A stretch of DNA of 7,878 bases from CAZOAR01 sp964577985 (GTDB lineage: Bacteria > Gemmatimonadota > CAZMKB01 > CAZNLH01), in the NCBI GenBank assembly GCA_964577985.1, contig CAZOAR010000075.1, positions 1-7,878 of the forward strand, in the 5' to 3' direction. Both the position numbers and the translations under genes were made by a program. This document shows positions 1 through 7,376 of the stretch, piece by piece. The notes under the pieces were generated by a model. The model was not told the origin of the DNA. It searched no databases and saw only the letters and a program-made list of their open reading frames with translations. Numbering within the stretch: the stretch's first letter is position 1; every line of letters begins with the position of its first letter.

Positions 1-70
1 GCGCGTTTTCCTTGTAACAGAGATCTTCATTTCCGAATCGCTTTTCGAGGTGAGGGCTCTTCACAGCAGC

Positions 71-99
71 TTGACACCCCATCTCCCATTGAGTATTAT
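71..99 (+). promoter_or_regulatory. Sigma70-type promoter for the reductase gene
   Basis: A perfect -35 hexamer TTGACA (71-76) is followed after exactly 17 bases by TATTAT (94-99), a good -10 match. Transcription would start near 106, leaving a leader of roughly 245 nt before the reductase start codon. The spacing and hexamers are seen directly; activity is inferred. Confidence 0.6.
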
Positions 100-349
100 C
101 TGGTCCGGGAATCCCCGGGGTTGTCGCGGGAGAAGAGACGACTGGACAAGCACACCCCGGAAGAAGTGCAGCACCTTGAGAATGTCCGGGATTTGATCTG
201 CCTGAACGCCGCCCCCGGGGGACCCCGGCAACGAGTCCCCCTGGTTTTCTTTTTATCCAGGAGAGAGCAGACATTCAATGCCATCGCCCCTGCAGCCGCA
301 GACGGAACGGTGGCTACTATATCATCGATAGAGAGGGAGGATACTTCTG
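100..349 (+). other. Long untranslated leader before the reductase gene
   Basis: This stretch lies between the promoter and the reductase start codon. It contains the GC-rich palindrome CCCCCGGGGG near 212-221 and a short hairpin (CCTGG 240-244, CCAGG 257-261) with a T-rich loop. A purine-rich ribosome binding site, AGGGAGGA, lies at 334-341. I recognise no riboswitch or attenuator. One plus-strand frame is open from base 1 through 462 with codon use that is GC-rich at third positions over roughly 88-240. It has no ATG start and would run 113 nt into the reductase gene, so I do not call it a gene. It could be a remnant of an older coding sequence. Confidence 0.35.
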
Positions 350-1750
350 ATGAGCAACTACGGATCCGAGACCAATCCCCTGCGCGTCGCGATCGTCGGT
401 GCCGGCCCGACCGGTTTCTACACCGCGGAGCACCTGTTCAAGCGGGATGGTCTGACGGTTGAAATTGACATGTATGATCGCCTGCCGACCCCTTTCGGGC
501 TGGTACGAGGCGGCGTTGCGCCCGACCACCAGAGGATCAAGACAGTCGCAAAGGCGTATGACCGGATCGCTTCCAACCCGAGATTCCGCTTTTACGGGTA
601 CGTGGAATTCGGAAGGGACATCACGATCGAGAAGATGCGCGAACACTATCACCAGATTGTATTCACGACCGGCGCTCAGACCGACCGTGACCTCGGCATC
701 CCAGGTGAGAACCTCGCCGGAAGCCATGCGGCAACCGAGTTCGTGGCCTGGTACAACGGCCACCCCGATTATCGCGACCGCGTATTCGATCTCTCCCGCG
801 AGCGGGTCGCCGTCATCGGGATCGGAAATGTAGCCGTCGACGTCTGCAGGATCCTCAGCCGTACGCCCGAGGAGCTCGCGAAGACCGACATCGCCGATTA
901 CGCGCTCGACGCGCTCCGGCAGAGCAGGGTGAAGGAGGTCACCATGATAGGACGTCGCGGACCGGCGCAGGCTGCTTATACCTACCCGGAGGCGAAGGAG
1001 ATAGGAGAGCTGGAGAACGCCGACGTCATCGTGCGTCCGGAGGAGGCCGCGCTCGATCCTCTGAGCAGCAAGCAGTTCGAGGCGAGCGACGACAAGGATA
1101 TCAGGCGTAAGGTTGAAATCATCCAGGAATACGCGCGCCGTCAGCCAGCGGGGAAGAGCCGGAGGCTGGTTCTGCGTTATCTCGCCTCACCCGTGGAGCT
1201 CTATGGAGACGATGCCGGGCGTGTGGCAAAGATGCGGCTGGTCAAGAACGAACTCTACGAAACCGACGACGGAACACTGCGTCCGCGAGCGACCGAGACA
1301 TTCGAGGAGATGCCTGTCGACCTCGTCTTCCGTTCCGTTGGCTATAGAGGCGTGCCGCTGCCGGGCGTGCCGTTCCATGAGCGGTGGGGTGTGATTGAGA
1401 ACGAGAAGGGTCGGGTGGTGGAGTCGAATACCCGGGAGCCCGTGGTTGGCCTCTACACCGGCGGTTGGATCAAGCGGGGCCCCTCCGGTGTAATCGGCAC
1501 GAACAAACCGGATGCTCTGGAGACGGTCGAGTGCATGATGGAGGATCTTGCGGCTGGATCGGTACTGGAACCTTCCGGGCCGGGAGCGGAAAAGGCCGAG
1601 GCAATGGTGAGGACCGCGAAGCCGGACTTCGTCTCGTGGCAGGACTGGAAGCGCCTTGATGAGATCGAGATCGAGAAGGGCCAGAAGCTTGGCAGGCCAC
1701 GCCTCAAGTTCACGCGAATCGCTGACATGCTTGCCGCGCTGGGACGATAG
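350..1750 (+). CDS. fprA: Ferredoxin-NADP+ reductase, adrenodoxin reductase/FprA type
   Basis: A soluble flavoprotein that moves electrons between NADP(H) and a ferredoxin. The product is 466 residues, close to the roughly 455-460 typical of bacterial FprA and mitochondrial adrenodoxin reductase. The FAD-binding Rossmann motif GAGPTG is at residues 17-22. The family signature PTPFGLVRGGVAPDH follows at about 46-60, then the second nucleotide-binding motif GIGNVAVD at 157-164 for NADP(H). An IGRRGPAQ motif lies mid-protein, and the C-terminal FAD-contact block GWIKRGPSGVIGTNK is near 372-386. There is no fused ferredoxin domain and no ferredoxin gene in the window, so the partner is unknown. 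The ATG start is supported by AGGGAGGA about 8-9 bases upstream and by the short N-terminal lead-in to the FAD motif. It converges on the minus-strand operon and is probably separate from it. Family assignment is firm; the physiological partner is not known. Confidence 0.93.
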   Translation: MSNYGSETNPLRVAIVGAGPTGFYTAEHLFKRDGLTVEIDMYDRLPTPFGLVRGGVAPDHQRIKTVAKAYDRIASNPRFRFYGYVEFGRDITIEKMREHYHQIVFTTGAQTDRDLGIPGENLAGSHAATEFVAWYNGHPDYRDRVFDLSRERVAVIGIGNVAVDVCRILSRTPEELAKTDIADYALDALRQSRVKEVTMIGRRGPAQAAYTYPEAKEIGELENADVIVRPEEAALDPLSSKQFEASDDKDIRRKVEIIQEYARRQPAGKSRRLVLRYLASPVELYGDDAGRVAKMRLVKNELYETDDGTLRPRATETFEEMPVDLVFRSVGYRGVPLPGVPFHERWGVIENEKGRVVESNTREPVVGLYTGGWIKRGPSGVIGTNKPDALETVECMMEDLAAGSVLEPSGPGAEKAEAMVRTAKPDFVSWQDWKRLDEIEIEKGQKLGRPRLKFTRIADMLAALGR

Positions 1751-1889
1751 GGCCGGCTGAATGTGCGAGCCCGAGCCTCGCGCGCTCACGGAGCCCGCCA
1801 CTCATCGACGCGGGACCGGCAATAACGCCATTGTTACGACGCGGCTCACAATATCCGGCGCGTAGCCTGGGCCATGACGGGTAGCGTCT

Positions 1890-3161
1890 TCAGAAATCGA
1901 ACCTTGCTGAGAGGTAGGCATTGTCGTCCCTGTCGAACTGGGCAAGGAATGTCGTCTCGTCCCTGCCGCCGAATATGTTACCGCCGAGAGTGAGCGAGAG
2001 GTCATCGGAGATATTGTGCGTCATCTGTGGCTGGACGAGATAGTCTTCGTCGGATCTGCCATAGAACGTGAAGAGGGTGAGCTTCCAGGTGTGATATTCC
2101 AGAAACTGTTCGAGGCGGAGGGTGATGATGTCGCGGAGTTCGTCCCCCGCGGGGAACCCGGGCGGCAGAGTTTTCAGGTAGCCGGAGTGTTTCGACATTA
2201 TCTCGGCGTAGTATTGAACGCCCAGATGAAGGTCCTCCGCCATCTGTCTCTGATAGCCGACGAGGAATCTGGATTGTGAGTTGGGGATGTATGGATCGTC
2301 CCCTGCCCTGTCTTCAGACGACTCGTAATAGCCCGCCTCGAGACTCACAAGCCCCCCCAGACCGCTCCTCTGTGCGCTCACGCCGTAGACCGACAACTCT
2401 GGATAGAAGAGTGTGAACTGATATTCGTCCTCTACGGTGGAGGGTGCCGCGCTCGGCGATCTCCAGAAGCCCCGGTAGGCGTGTCCGGATAGATCGAAGC
2501 CGGCCAGCCGCCCGTACACACGCATGGCGATCTCACTATTCCCGAACCGGGCCTCCGGAAGTGTCGTCCCTGTGACCTCACCCCCGGAGAAAGGATCGAA
2601 GAGAAAGAATTGTGCCGGGGTCGGCAGTATGTCCTCCCTGAAACGGGGGACTACCACAAAATCCATATTCAGCACGCCCGATGAATAGCGTGCGCGAAAT
2701 CCGTCGACCCCGACCTTTAGATATTCAAGCGGACGACCGGCAAAGAATGATACCCAGTCCTTGGTGAAGACATCATTTATGAAGAGGAGGTCTCCCACGC
2801 CCCAGGTGACCACCTGGCGGCCCAGACGGAGATCGAAACTGCCGGCGGTGTAGTCGATGTACGCCTCCCTCAGATCTACGTAAAACTCCTCCGCAAGCGC
2901 GTCGTGCACGATATCGCCCTTTATCTGCCCCGACGCATCGATTGTCTCCGACCATGCGTAGAGGTCCAGGCGGGACCGCTCTTCCACGATCAGAAAATCG
3001 TCTCCACCCCCGGGTCTCAAGCCGGTCGTCCGTCCCGCGACATTGCCGAGGAGAAAACCATGGAAGTCGATGTTGTTCTCCCCGGCCATGGATACCCGGT
3101 GCTGCACTGTGACGAGCAGAAAAACCATCGACAGGAAAATCGGGATTTGTCCTGTTCTCAT
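1890..3161 (-). CDS. Outer-membrane beta-barrel protein, DUF1302-like
   Basis: A predicted outer-membrane barrel of 423 residues and the last gene of the operon. The N-terminus is a signal peptide with a hydrophobic stretch at about 6-19 and a likely cut after SMA (residue 26). The mature protein has many alternating strand segments, few long hydrophobic runs, and ends in YLSARFDF, whose terminal phenylalanine fits the signal read by the BAM assembly machinery. The segment RLGRQVVTWGVGDLLF, followed by IND, resembles the conserved GRQ...WG block of DUF1302 barrels. Those barrels are often encoded beside MMPL/RND transporters and LolA-fold proteins. The ATG has AGGGTGA just upstream (3166-3172), and the gap to the LolA-like gene is 30 nt. 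The inferred role is the outer-membrane step of, or receptor for, the export path set up by its neighbours. It could instead be a general porin. Barrel nature is well supported; the family name is less sure. Confidence 0.78.
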   Translation of the reverse strand: MRTGQIPIFLSMVFLLVTVQHRVSMAGENNIDFHGFLLGNVAGRTTGLRPGGGDDFLIVEERSRLDLYAWSETIDASGQIKGDIVHDALAEEFYVDLREAYIDYTAGSFDLRLGRQVVTWGVGDLLFINDVFTKDWVSFFAGRPLEYLKVGVDGFRARYSSGVLNMDFVVVPRFREDILPTPAQFFLFDPFSGGEVTGTTLPEARFGNSEIAMRVYGRLAGFDLSGHAYRGFWRSPSAAPSTVEDEYQFTLFYPELSVYGVSAQRSGLGGLVSLEAGYYESSEDRAGDDPYIPNSQSRFLVGYQRQMAEDLHLGVQYYAEIMSKHSGYLKTLPPGFPAGDELRDIITLRLEQFLEYHTWKLTLFTFYGRSDEDYLVQPQMTHNISDDLSLTLGGNIFGGRDETTFLAQFDRDDNAYLSARFDF

Positions 3162-3191
3162 AATATCACCCTGCGTTCGTTCTCGTGACGA

Positions 3192-4031
3192 TCAATTGAT
3201 CCACGCCCTCGGAGGCCTTCGCATGTTGCGCTCGCTGAAGTCCTTGTCGTTGAGATCGATATTGTAGACGACCGAGTCGAAATTCACCTCGGTTCGATGG
3301 TCTCTCTTTATGTTCGTCATCGTCCGTTTCGTGACAGTGGGAAGCGAGAGTGTACCTCCAGCCTGTTCAACGACGATTGTTTCGATCCTGTCTGCCGTGA
3401 ACTCGCGGAACAGCCTGTCGTGCGAGTCATAATAGGACTCCTTGAGGGGAAGGAAGGTCTCCTTGTCTATCCATGACATCTTTCGGGCGTAGTCGCCCGC
3501 GGAAAGCGGCACGCTCTCGACCATGTAGCTCATCCGCTCGCCAAGCGCCTCCTCTCCAAGCAGCTTGTGCGTGTCGGAGGTCACGTCACGCCCGGAGATG
3601 TCCTCGTATGTGAAATCGGATCCCACGAAGCTGGATCTGCTGTCATCGGCGGCGATCCTGCGAATCAGATCGACCGCGGGCACGAATATCCAACGGTCGT
3701 CTTCCTTCTCCGGGTATTTCCAGACCATGAATGTCATCTGCCGGACGTCTCCAGGCTCGTGAAAGTAGATAAAGTACTTCTGATCGCCTTCGGAGTCGGT
3801 GTTCCTCCTGAGCATCGACATTACGCGCTTTCGGACGCCGCCCTTGCTGTCAATCAGGTCCATCGTGACACGCGCCTTCATGTCGTCGCCCTGGGAGTAG
3901 AAGGCGAGCTGCGATTTTTCGATGATCTTATCCGCAGTCAACTCCCGCGATGTTGCTGCCTCTTCGCCGGCGTGGAGGCCGGCCGAGGAGAGCAGGACGA
4001 GTGCGAAGGAAACAAAAAAGGATCGTTTCAT
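3192..4031 (-). CDS. LolA-like periplasmic protein (outer membrane lipoprotein-sorting family)
   Basis: A predicted exported periplasmic protein of 279 residues. Its signal peptide starts MKRSFF, has a hydrophobic core at about 5-17, and is probably cut after LHA (residue 21). There is no lipobox cysteine, so it should be soluble. The mature part begins with a helix (TADKIIEKSQLAFY), then strands rich in charged residues, including DMKARVTMDLID, YFIYFHEPGDVR, DDRWIFVPAVDLIRRI and the later KMSWIDKETFLPLKESYYD. This pattern is characteristic of the LolA-like proteins encoded beside MMPL transporters. In that family a half-barrel fold binds acyl chains or lipids in the periplasm. The ATG overlaps the previous stop by one base (TGATG), with a strong AGGAGG six bases upstream (4038-4043), so translation is probably coupled to the DUF2892 gene. 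It probably carries the transporter's substrate towards the outer membrane; this is inferred from context. True LolA is shorter and handles lipoproteins, so this should not be labelled lolA. Confidence 0.82.
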   Translation of the reverse strand: MKRSFFVSFALVLLSSAGLHAGEEAATSRELTADKIIEKSQLAFYSQGDDMKARVTMDLIDSKGGVRKRVMSMLRRNTDSEGDQKYFIYFHEPGDVRQMTFMVWKYPEKEDDRWIFVPAVDLIRRIAADDSRSSFVGSDFTYEDISGRDVTSDTHKLLGEEALGERMSYMVESVPLSAGDYARKMSWIDKETFLPLKESYYDSHDRLFREFTADRIETIVVEQAGGTLSLPTVTKRTMTNIKRDHRTEVNFDSVVYNIDLNDKDFSERNMRRPPRAWIN

Positions 4032-4249
4032 CAGTCACCTCCTCTGCTGGTCCCGACAGCATTTTTCCTGATGCCGACAGCGGAGAGGAAGCTCATCATG
4101 GGGCACCAGCCGCTGAAGGCGGACTGAAAGAGGTTCAGCCCCACGAAGAGCGTGAACAGGAGCCACCACGGAGAGTAGTAGTGTGAAAGCACTATCGAGA
4201 TGACGACGAAAGATCCAGCGAGGCCCCTCAGGGCACGTTCCTGGTCCAT
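4031..4249 (-). CDS. Small DUF2892 (YgaP-like) inner-membrane protein
   Basis: A 72-residue protein with two predicted membrane helices, about residues 10-22 and 28-45, followed by GWCPMMSFL with the only cysteine (C49) before a proline. The arginine-rich N-terminus, two short helices and the trailing G-x-C-P segment are the hallmarks of the DUF2892 domain. That domain forms the membrane part of YgaP-type rhodaneses and also occurs alone. The gene starts 2 nt after the transporter stop. Its GGAAGGAG ribosome site (4256-4263) lies inside the end of the transporter gene, and its own stop overlaps the next start by one base, so it is firmly embedded in the operon. It is notable that the operon's rhodanese domain sits in a different protein, the regulator. 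Function is unknown; a redox or sulfur-handling role through C49, or help to the transporter, is possible. Family call is good. Confidence 0.8.
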   Translation of the reverse strand: MDQERALRGLAGSFVVISIVLSHYYSPWWLLFTLFVGLNLFQSAFSGWCPMMSFLSAVGIRKNAVGTSRGGD

Positions 4250-4251
4250 TC

Positions 4252-6558
4252 TTAACTCCTTCCTTTAATTACCCTGTCTGCTACCACCTGCAGTGCCGCC
4301 GGGAGCAGAAAGAGGGTTGCGAGTGTACTGAAGGCCATCAACATCGCGAAGAATAGCCCCACGGTCGTGTAAGGCGTCAGCGATGAGAAGACCAGCGGCA
4401 GAAAACCGAGAGAGATCACAATTGCGTTTCTGGAGATGGCTCTTCCCGGCTCGCGGAACATGTATCTGTTCGTTTCTTCGAGGTCTCCCGACTGTCTGTA
4501 ATGGGCGCGGAAGCGTTGCAGAAAGTGGATGGCGAAGTCTATCCCAAGCCCCAGGGAGAGCGACGAGCAGACCGCCACGGGCATGTCATAGTCTTTTCCC
4601 ACCCACCCTGTCAGGCCATAGGAGAGGACGATGGCGACCGTGAGAGGTATCATCGAGAGTATCCCTGTTGTAAGTGAACGAAACTCGAAAACCATGAGAA
4701 GAAATACTACTATGAAACTGCCCAGGATGGCTTTGAACATGCCGAAGACCATGAGGTCCTGCCAGACCTTGTTGATATAGGTGAGACCCGACCAGCTCAC
4801 GGAAACGCCGTCCGGGACGGGATTATCCGACAGGAATGTCTCGAGATCCGACTCTACCGCAGCCATCTGCCTGTTGTCACCGCCCTTCATCTGAACCCAG
4901 ATGTTGGCCTTATCTCCATCCGCCGTAATGAAGTTGTCGAGGTCGTTCGGGTCTCCCGAGGACTGGAACAGGAAGAGGAACTGGCCGATGGCGGTCCTGG
5001 AATCGGGTACTGCGTAGTATTCCCTGTCGCTGTCGTGGAGGACCAGGTTTACCTGTTTCACGATATCGGCCACCGATGAGGTCTTGCCCACGAGCGGGTC
5101 TGCCTCGAGATGGGCCTGGATTCCGTCTATGAAGGAGACGACCTCGGGCTCCATCATCTTCTCAGGCCTGTCTCCCTCGACGACCAGATAGGCCATATAG
5201 GTTCCGCCGAAGAGGTTGTTCAACACCCTGTCGGCGACTCTCATCGGATGTCCTTCCTTGAACCACTTTACCGGGTTGTCATTTATGTTTATCCGTGCGA
5301 CACCGGCAAGTCCGAAGATTAGTGCCGCTGCGGCAACGCCTGTTATCATCCTGTGCCTCGATGAGGCCAGTCTGCCTATCGGCCTGAGAAAGCGATCGAG
5401 GCCCGACTCTTCGGATCTGCCGCGCCCGGTCGCGAGCCCGTTATGGATCCTTTCGTCGCTGATCATGCTTATCAGCGCGGGCACCAGTGTCATGGCGAAC
5501 AACCATGCCGCCATGATTCCAAACGCCACAAAGAGCCCGAAAACCCTCACCGGTGGTATGTCGGCGAGAGCCAGTGAGGCAAAACCGACTGCCGAGGTCA
5601 GTGAAGTCAAGAGCATCGGCCTGTAGAGGGGCTTCATCCCCTCGAGTAATGCGCGTTTCTTATCTTCCAGCACCCGATACCCGTCGAAGAATTCGCTCAG
5701 TATATGGACGGTGTCGAGAATAGCGATCGGCATGAGAAAGACGGGTATCATCGAGCTCATGATATGGACAGTGCTGCCGGTCCCGATCAGGAGTCCCATC
5801 GCCCAGACAACTGAATAGAGGGCGGTCAGGCCTATGGGGATAAGGAACAGTGCCTGACCGAAGAGCAGATAGACCAGGAGCATGATCCCGGCGAACGCGA
5901 GGGGCGCGACCACACCCATCTGGAGAAACATTTCATGGCCGAAGGTGTCCTCGGCAATGGGTAGTCCGGCGACGTAATAGTCCTGGCCGGGTAACATCTC
6001 ATCTTTGAGGATATCGTCTATCTCTCCTGCTATCCGGTAGCTCATATCCTTTTCTTCGATAGGGATGTATATTGCTATGCCCCTGCCGTCCGCGGAGGCA
6101 ATCTTCTCGTGGAGAAAAGGATTAGCGGCGATGTCGTCAAGGAGGTCCTCTGCCTCTTCGGGCGTGAGATCCGTCGCGTGAAGGACGGGTCGTATGTCGA
6201 GAAGTCCCCCGGCCGACTTGATGTTGTCGGTGGTCGCCATGCTGATCACATCCTCGGCGATCACTCCTTCTATGTCGACGATCTCCGCGATCAGATCATC
6301 GATTCGTGAGAGCGCCTCCGGCCTGAAGATCCCGCCTTCGTCCACGATGCCGACGACTATCATGTCGTTTATCCCGAACTCATCCTTAACGCGGTCGTAC
6401 AGAACACGGTCGGACTGATCGGGTTCGAGCATATTCTCCGGATCTGTGTCGATCGTTATTCGGGAGAACTGGAGACCAGAGAGCAGGGTGAGAATCGTGA
6501 TCAGAGCGACGGTCACCCGCGGGCGGTCAATGGAGAATCGGGTCATTCGTTCAAGCAT
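4252..6558 (-). CDS. RND superfamily (MMPL/HAE3-like) transporter
   Basis: An inner-membrane transporter of 768 residues, probably driven by proton flow, that moves hydrophobic or lipid-like compounds. It has the two-fold repeated RND plan. One helix near the N-terminus is followed by a large periplasmic loop of about 180 residues, then a block of membrane helices. A second cycle starts around residue 408 with another periplasmic loop and a final helix block. Each half keeps an acidic residue and a histidine in its central helix: AILDTVHIL in the first and GLGIDFAIHFLQRF in the second. These fit the proton-relay position of MMPL proteins. The length is in the range of the HAE3/HpnN-like group and shorter than three-part drug pumps. 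No membrane-fusion adaptor is encoded. I chose ATG at 6558 over TTG at 6561 because GGAGG (6565-6569) is 6 bases from the ATG but only 3 from the TTG. It lies 21 nt after the regulator and 2 nt before the DUF2892 gene. The substrate cannot be read from sequence. Confidence 0.9.
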   Translation of the reverse strand: MLERMTRFSIDRPRVTVALITILTLLSGLQFSRITIDTDPENMLEPDQSDRVLYDRVKDEFGINDMIVVGIVDEGGIFRPEALSRIDDLIAEIVDIEGVIAEDVISMATTDNIKSAGGLLDIRPVLHATDLTPEEAEDLLDDIAANPFLHEKIASADGRGIAIYIPIEEKDMSYRIAGEIDDILKDEMLPGQDYYVAGLPIAEDTFGHEMFLQMGVVAPLAFAGIMLLVYLLFGQALFLIPIGLTALYSVVWAMGLLIGTGSTVHIMSSMIPVFLMPIAILDTVHILSEFFDGYRVLEDKKRALLEGMKPLYRPMLLTSLTSAVGFASLALADIPPVRVFGLFVAFGIMAAWLFAMTLVPALISMISDERIHNGLATGRGRSEESGLDRFLRPIGRLASSRHRMITGVAAAALIFGLAGVARININDNPVKWFKEGHPMRVADRVLNNLFGGTYMAYLVVEGDRPEKMMEPEVVSFIDGIQAHLEADPLVGKTSSVADIVKQVNLVLHDSDREYYAVPDSRTAIGQFLFLFQSSGDPNDLDNFITADGDKANIWVQMKGGDNRQMAAVESDLETFLSDNPVPDGVSVSWSGLTYINKVWQDLMVFGMFKAILGSFIVVFLLMVFEFRSLTTGILSMIPLTVAIVLSYGLTGWVGKDYDMPVAVCSSLSLGLGIDFAIHFLQRFRAHYRQSGDLEETNRYMFREPGRAISRNAIVISLGFLPLVFSSLTPYTTVGLFFAMLMAFSTLATLFLLPAALQVVADRVIKGRS

Positions 6559-6579
6559 CAATTGCCTCCGGATCAGCGC

Positions 6580-7263
6580 CTATTCCTCTTTCCCACCGGT
6601 GAGTACGGGCAGGTCATCGGCTTTCCATTCGGGAATCCCGTCTTCCATGTATGTCGCGGCATATCCTTTTGATCGCAGGAATTCAACCGCTTCCCTGGCC
6701 AGCACGCAGTATCGTCCGCGGCAATAAACCACAATCTCTTTATCCCCGGGAAGCTCCGGCATACGATCCGGCAGCATTTCATGCGGTATCGAGATCGCCC
6801 CTGGAACATGGCCGGCGCGATACTCCTCAGGGGGGCGCACATCGATTACCGTGACATTGCCGGCCCTCAGTTTCTCGAGGAGTGCCCTGCTGCCAACCAC
6901 TTCGAGTTCTTCCTTTCCCTCCAGGTAACCGCGCATGATCCAATCGAGCTGCGCGAAGCGGTCCTCCGCGAGAGCCTTCATTGAATGCAGGAAGACGGAT
7001 ACAGCTTGATCGGCGATGCGATATGTGACGAAGAGCCCATTCTTCTCCCTCTCCACGAGCCGGGCATTTCGCAGGATCTGCAAGTGCCTGGATGTGTTCG
7101 CGATCGTCATTTCCGCACGCCGCGCGAGTACCTCGACCGTCCGCGGCCCCTGTTTGAGAAGGTCGAGGAGTTCGAGTCTGCCCGGGCTCGATATGGCCCT
7201 GCCGATACGTGCGAACTGGTCGTAGATGGCGGTCTTGAGTCGCTGCCTGCTGTCTGGTGCCAC
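6580..7263 (-). CDS. ArsR-family HTH regulator fused to a rhodanese domain
   Basis: A 227-residue two-domain protein and the first gene of the operon. Residues about 13-90 form a winged-helix ArsR domain: SSPGRLELLDLLKQGPRTVEVLA, then the recognition region TIANTSRHLQILRNARLV and the wing EKNGLFVTYRI. Residues about 122-222 form a rhodanese domain with VIDVRPPEEYRAGHVPGAISIP and the active loop YCRGRYC, placing the catalytic cysteine at 181 and a second at 186. Related fusions usually have CRGPYC; here proline is replaced by arginine. The HTH part has no cysteine, so the classical metal site (CVC motif) and the dithiol switch of BigR/SqrR are both absent. Any thiol sensing must use the rhodanese cysteines. 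The start is GTG with AGGGGGT just upstream (7268-7274). It probably represses its own operon from the repeats at 7285-7302. The inferred signal is sulfane sulfur, nitrosative or other thiol stress. Confidence 0.92.
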   Translation of the reverse strand: MAPDSRQRLKTAIYDQFARIGRAISSPGRLELLDLLKQGPRTVEVLARRAEMTIANTSRHLQILRNARLVEREKNGLFVTYRIADQAVSVFLHSMKALAEDRFAQLDWIMRGYLEGKEELEVVGSRALLEKLRAGNVTVIDVRPPEEYRAGHVPGAISIPHEMLPDRMPELPGDKEIVVYCRGRYCVLAREAVEFLRSKGYAATYMEDGIPEWKADDLPVLTGGKEE

Positions 7264-7284
7264 GGATACCCCCTGTTATAGTAG

Positions 7285-7302
7285 TCAATTGAATGCTTGA
7301 AT
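7285..7302 (-). promoter_or_regulatory. Candidate operator of the ArsR-rhodanese regulator
   Basis: Between the -10 box and the GTG start lies an AT-rich patch. It contains a perfect palindrome TCAATTGA (7285-7292) and two copies of TTGAAT in direct orientation (7289-7294 and 7297-7302) separated by GC. The patch covers the expected transcription start, where a bound ArsR dimer would block RNA polymerase. Repeats are seen directly; binding is inferred from the position and the autoregulation usual in this family. Confidence 0.4.
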
Positions 7303-7330
7303 AATATAACAAGGTTAGTATTCCTGTCAA
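7303..7330 (-). promoter_or_regulatory. Sigma70-type promoter of the five-gene operon
   Basis: On the minus strand there is a perfect TTGACA (7330-7325) and, 16 bases on, TATATT (7308-7303). An overlapping TATTAT (7306-7301) gives an 18-base spacer. Transcription would start around 7296, leaving a leader of about 30 nt before the regulator's GTG. No other promoter-sized gap occurs within the operon. Confidence 0.65.
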
Positions 7331-7333
7331 GGG

Positions 7334-7356
7334 GGATGTGAATGTCGGGCTTTCCC
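7334..7356 (+). repeat. 23-bp direct repeat, copy 1
   Basis: This 23-bp sequence begins GGATGTGAATGT and ends TTTCCC. It matches 7652-7674 at 20 of 23 positions in the same orientation. This copy lies 3 bases beyond the -35 box of the operon promoter and lacks the upstream arm that makes copy 2 a hairpin. Confidence 0.6.
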
Positions 7357-7376
7357 GGTTTTTCTTATGCATTGAG

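Noticed and set aside
1..60. Possible start of a divergent minus-strand gene (ATG near 31 or GTG near 63)
   Set aside because: Neither start has a ribosome binding site, and too few codons fall inside the window to judge.
1187..1801. 204-codon open frame on the minus strand opposite the reductase
   Set aside because: It is the antisense shadow of a well-conserved reductase gene. It has no recognisable motifs, and its translation is rich in residues typical of reversed GC-rich codons.
1751..1889. Terminator between the convergent reductase and barrel genes
   Set aside because: Only weak imperfect hairpins (for example TAAC/GTTA near 1821-1836 and GACG/CGTC near 1876-1888) are present, with no T-run on either strand.
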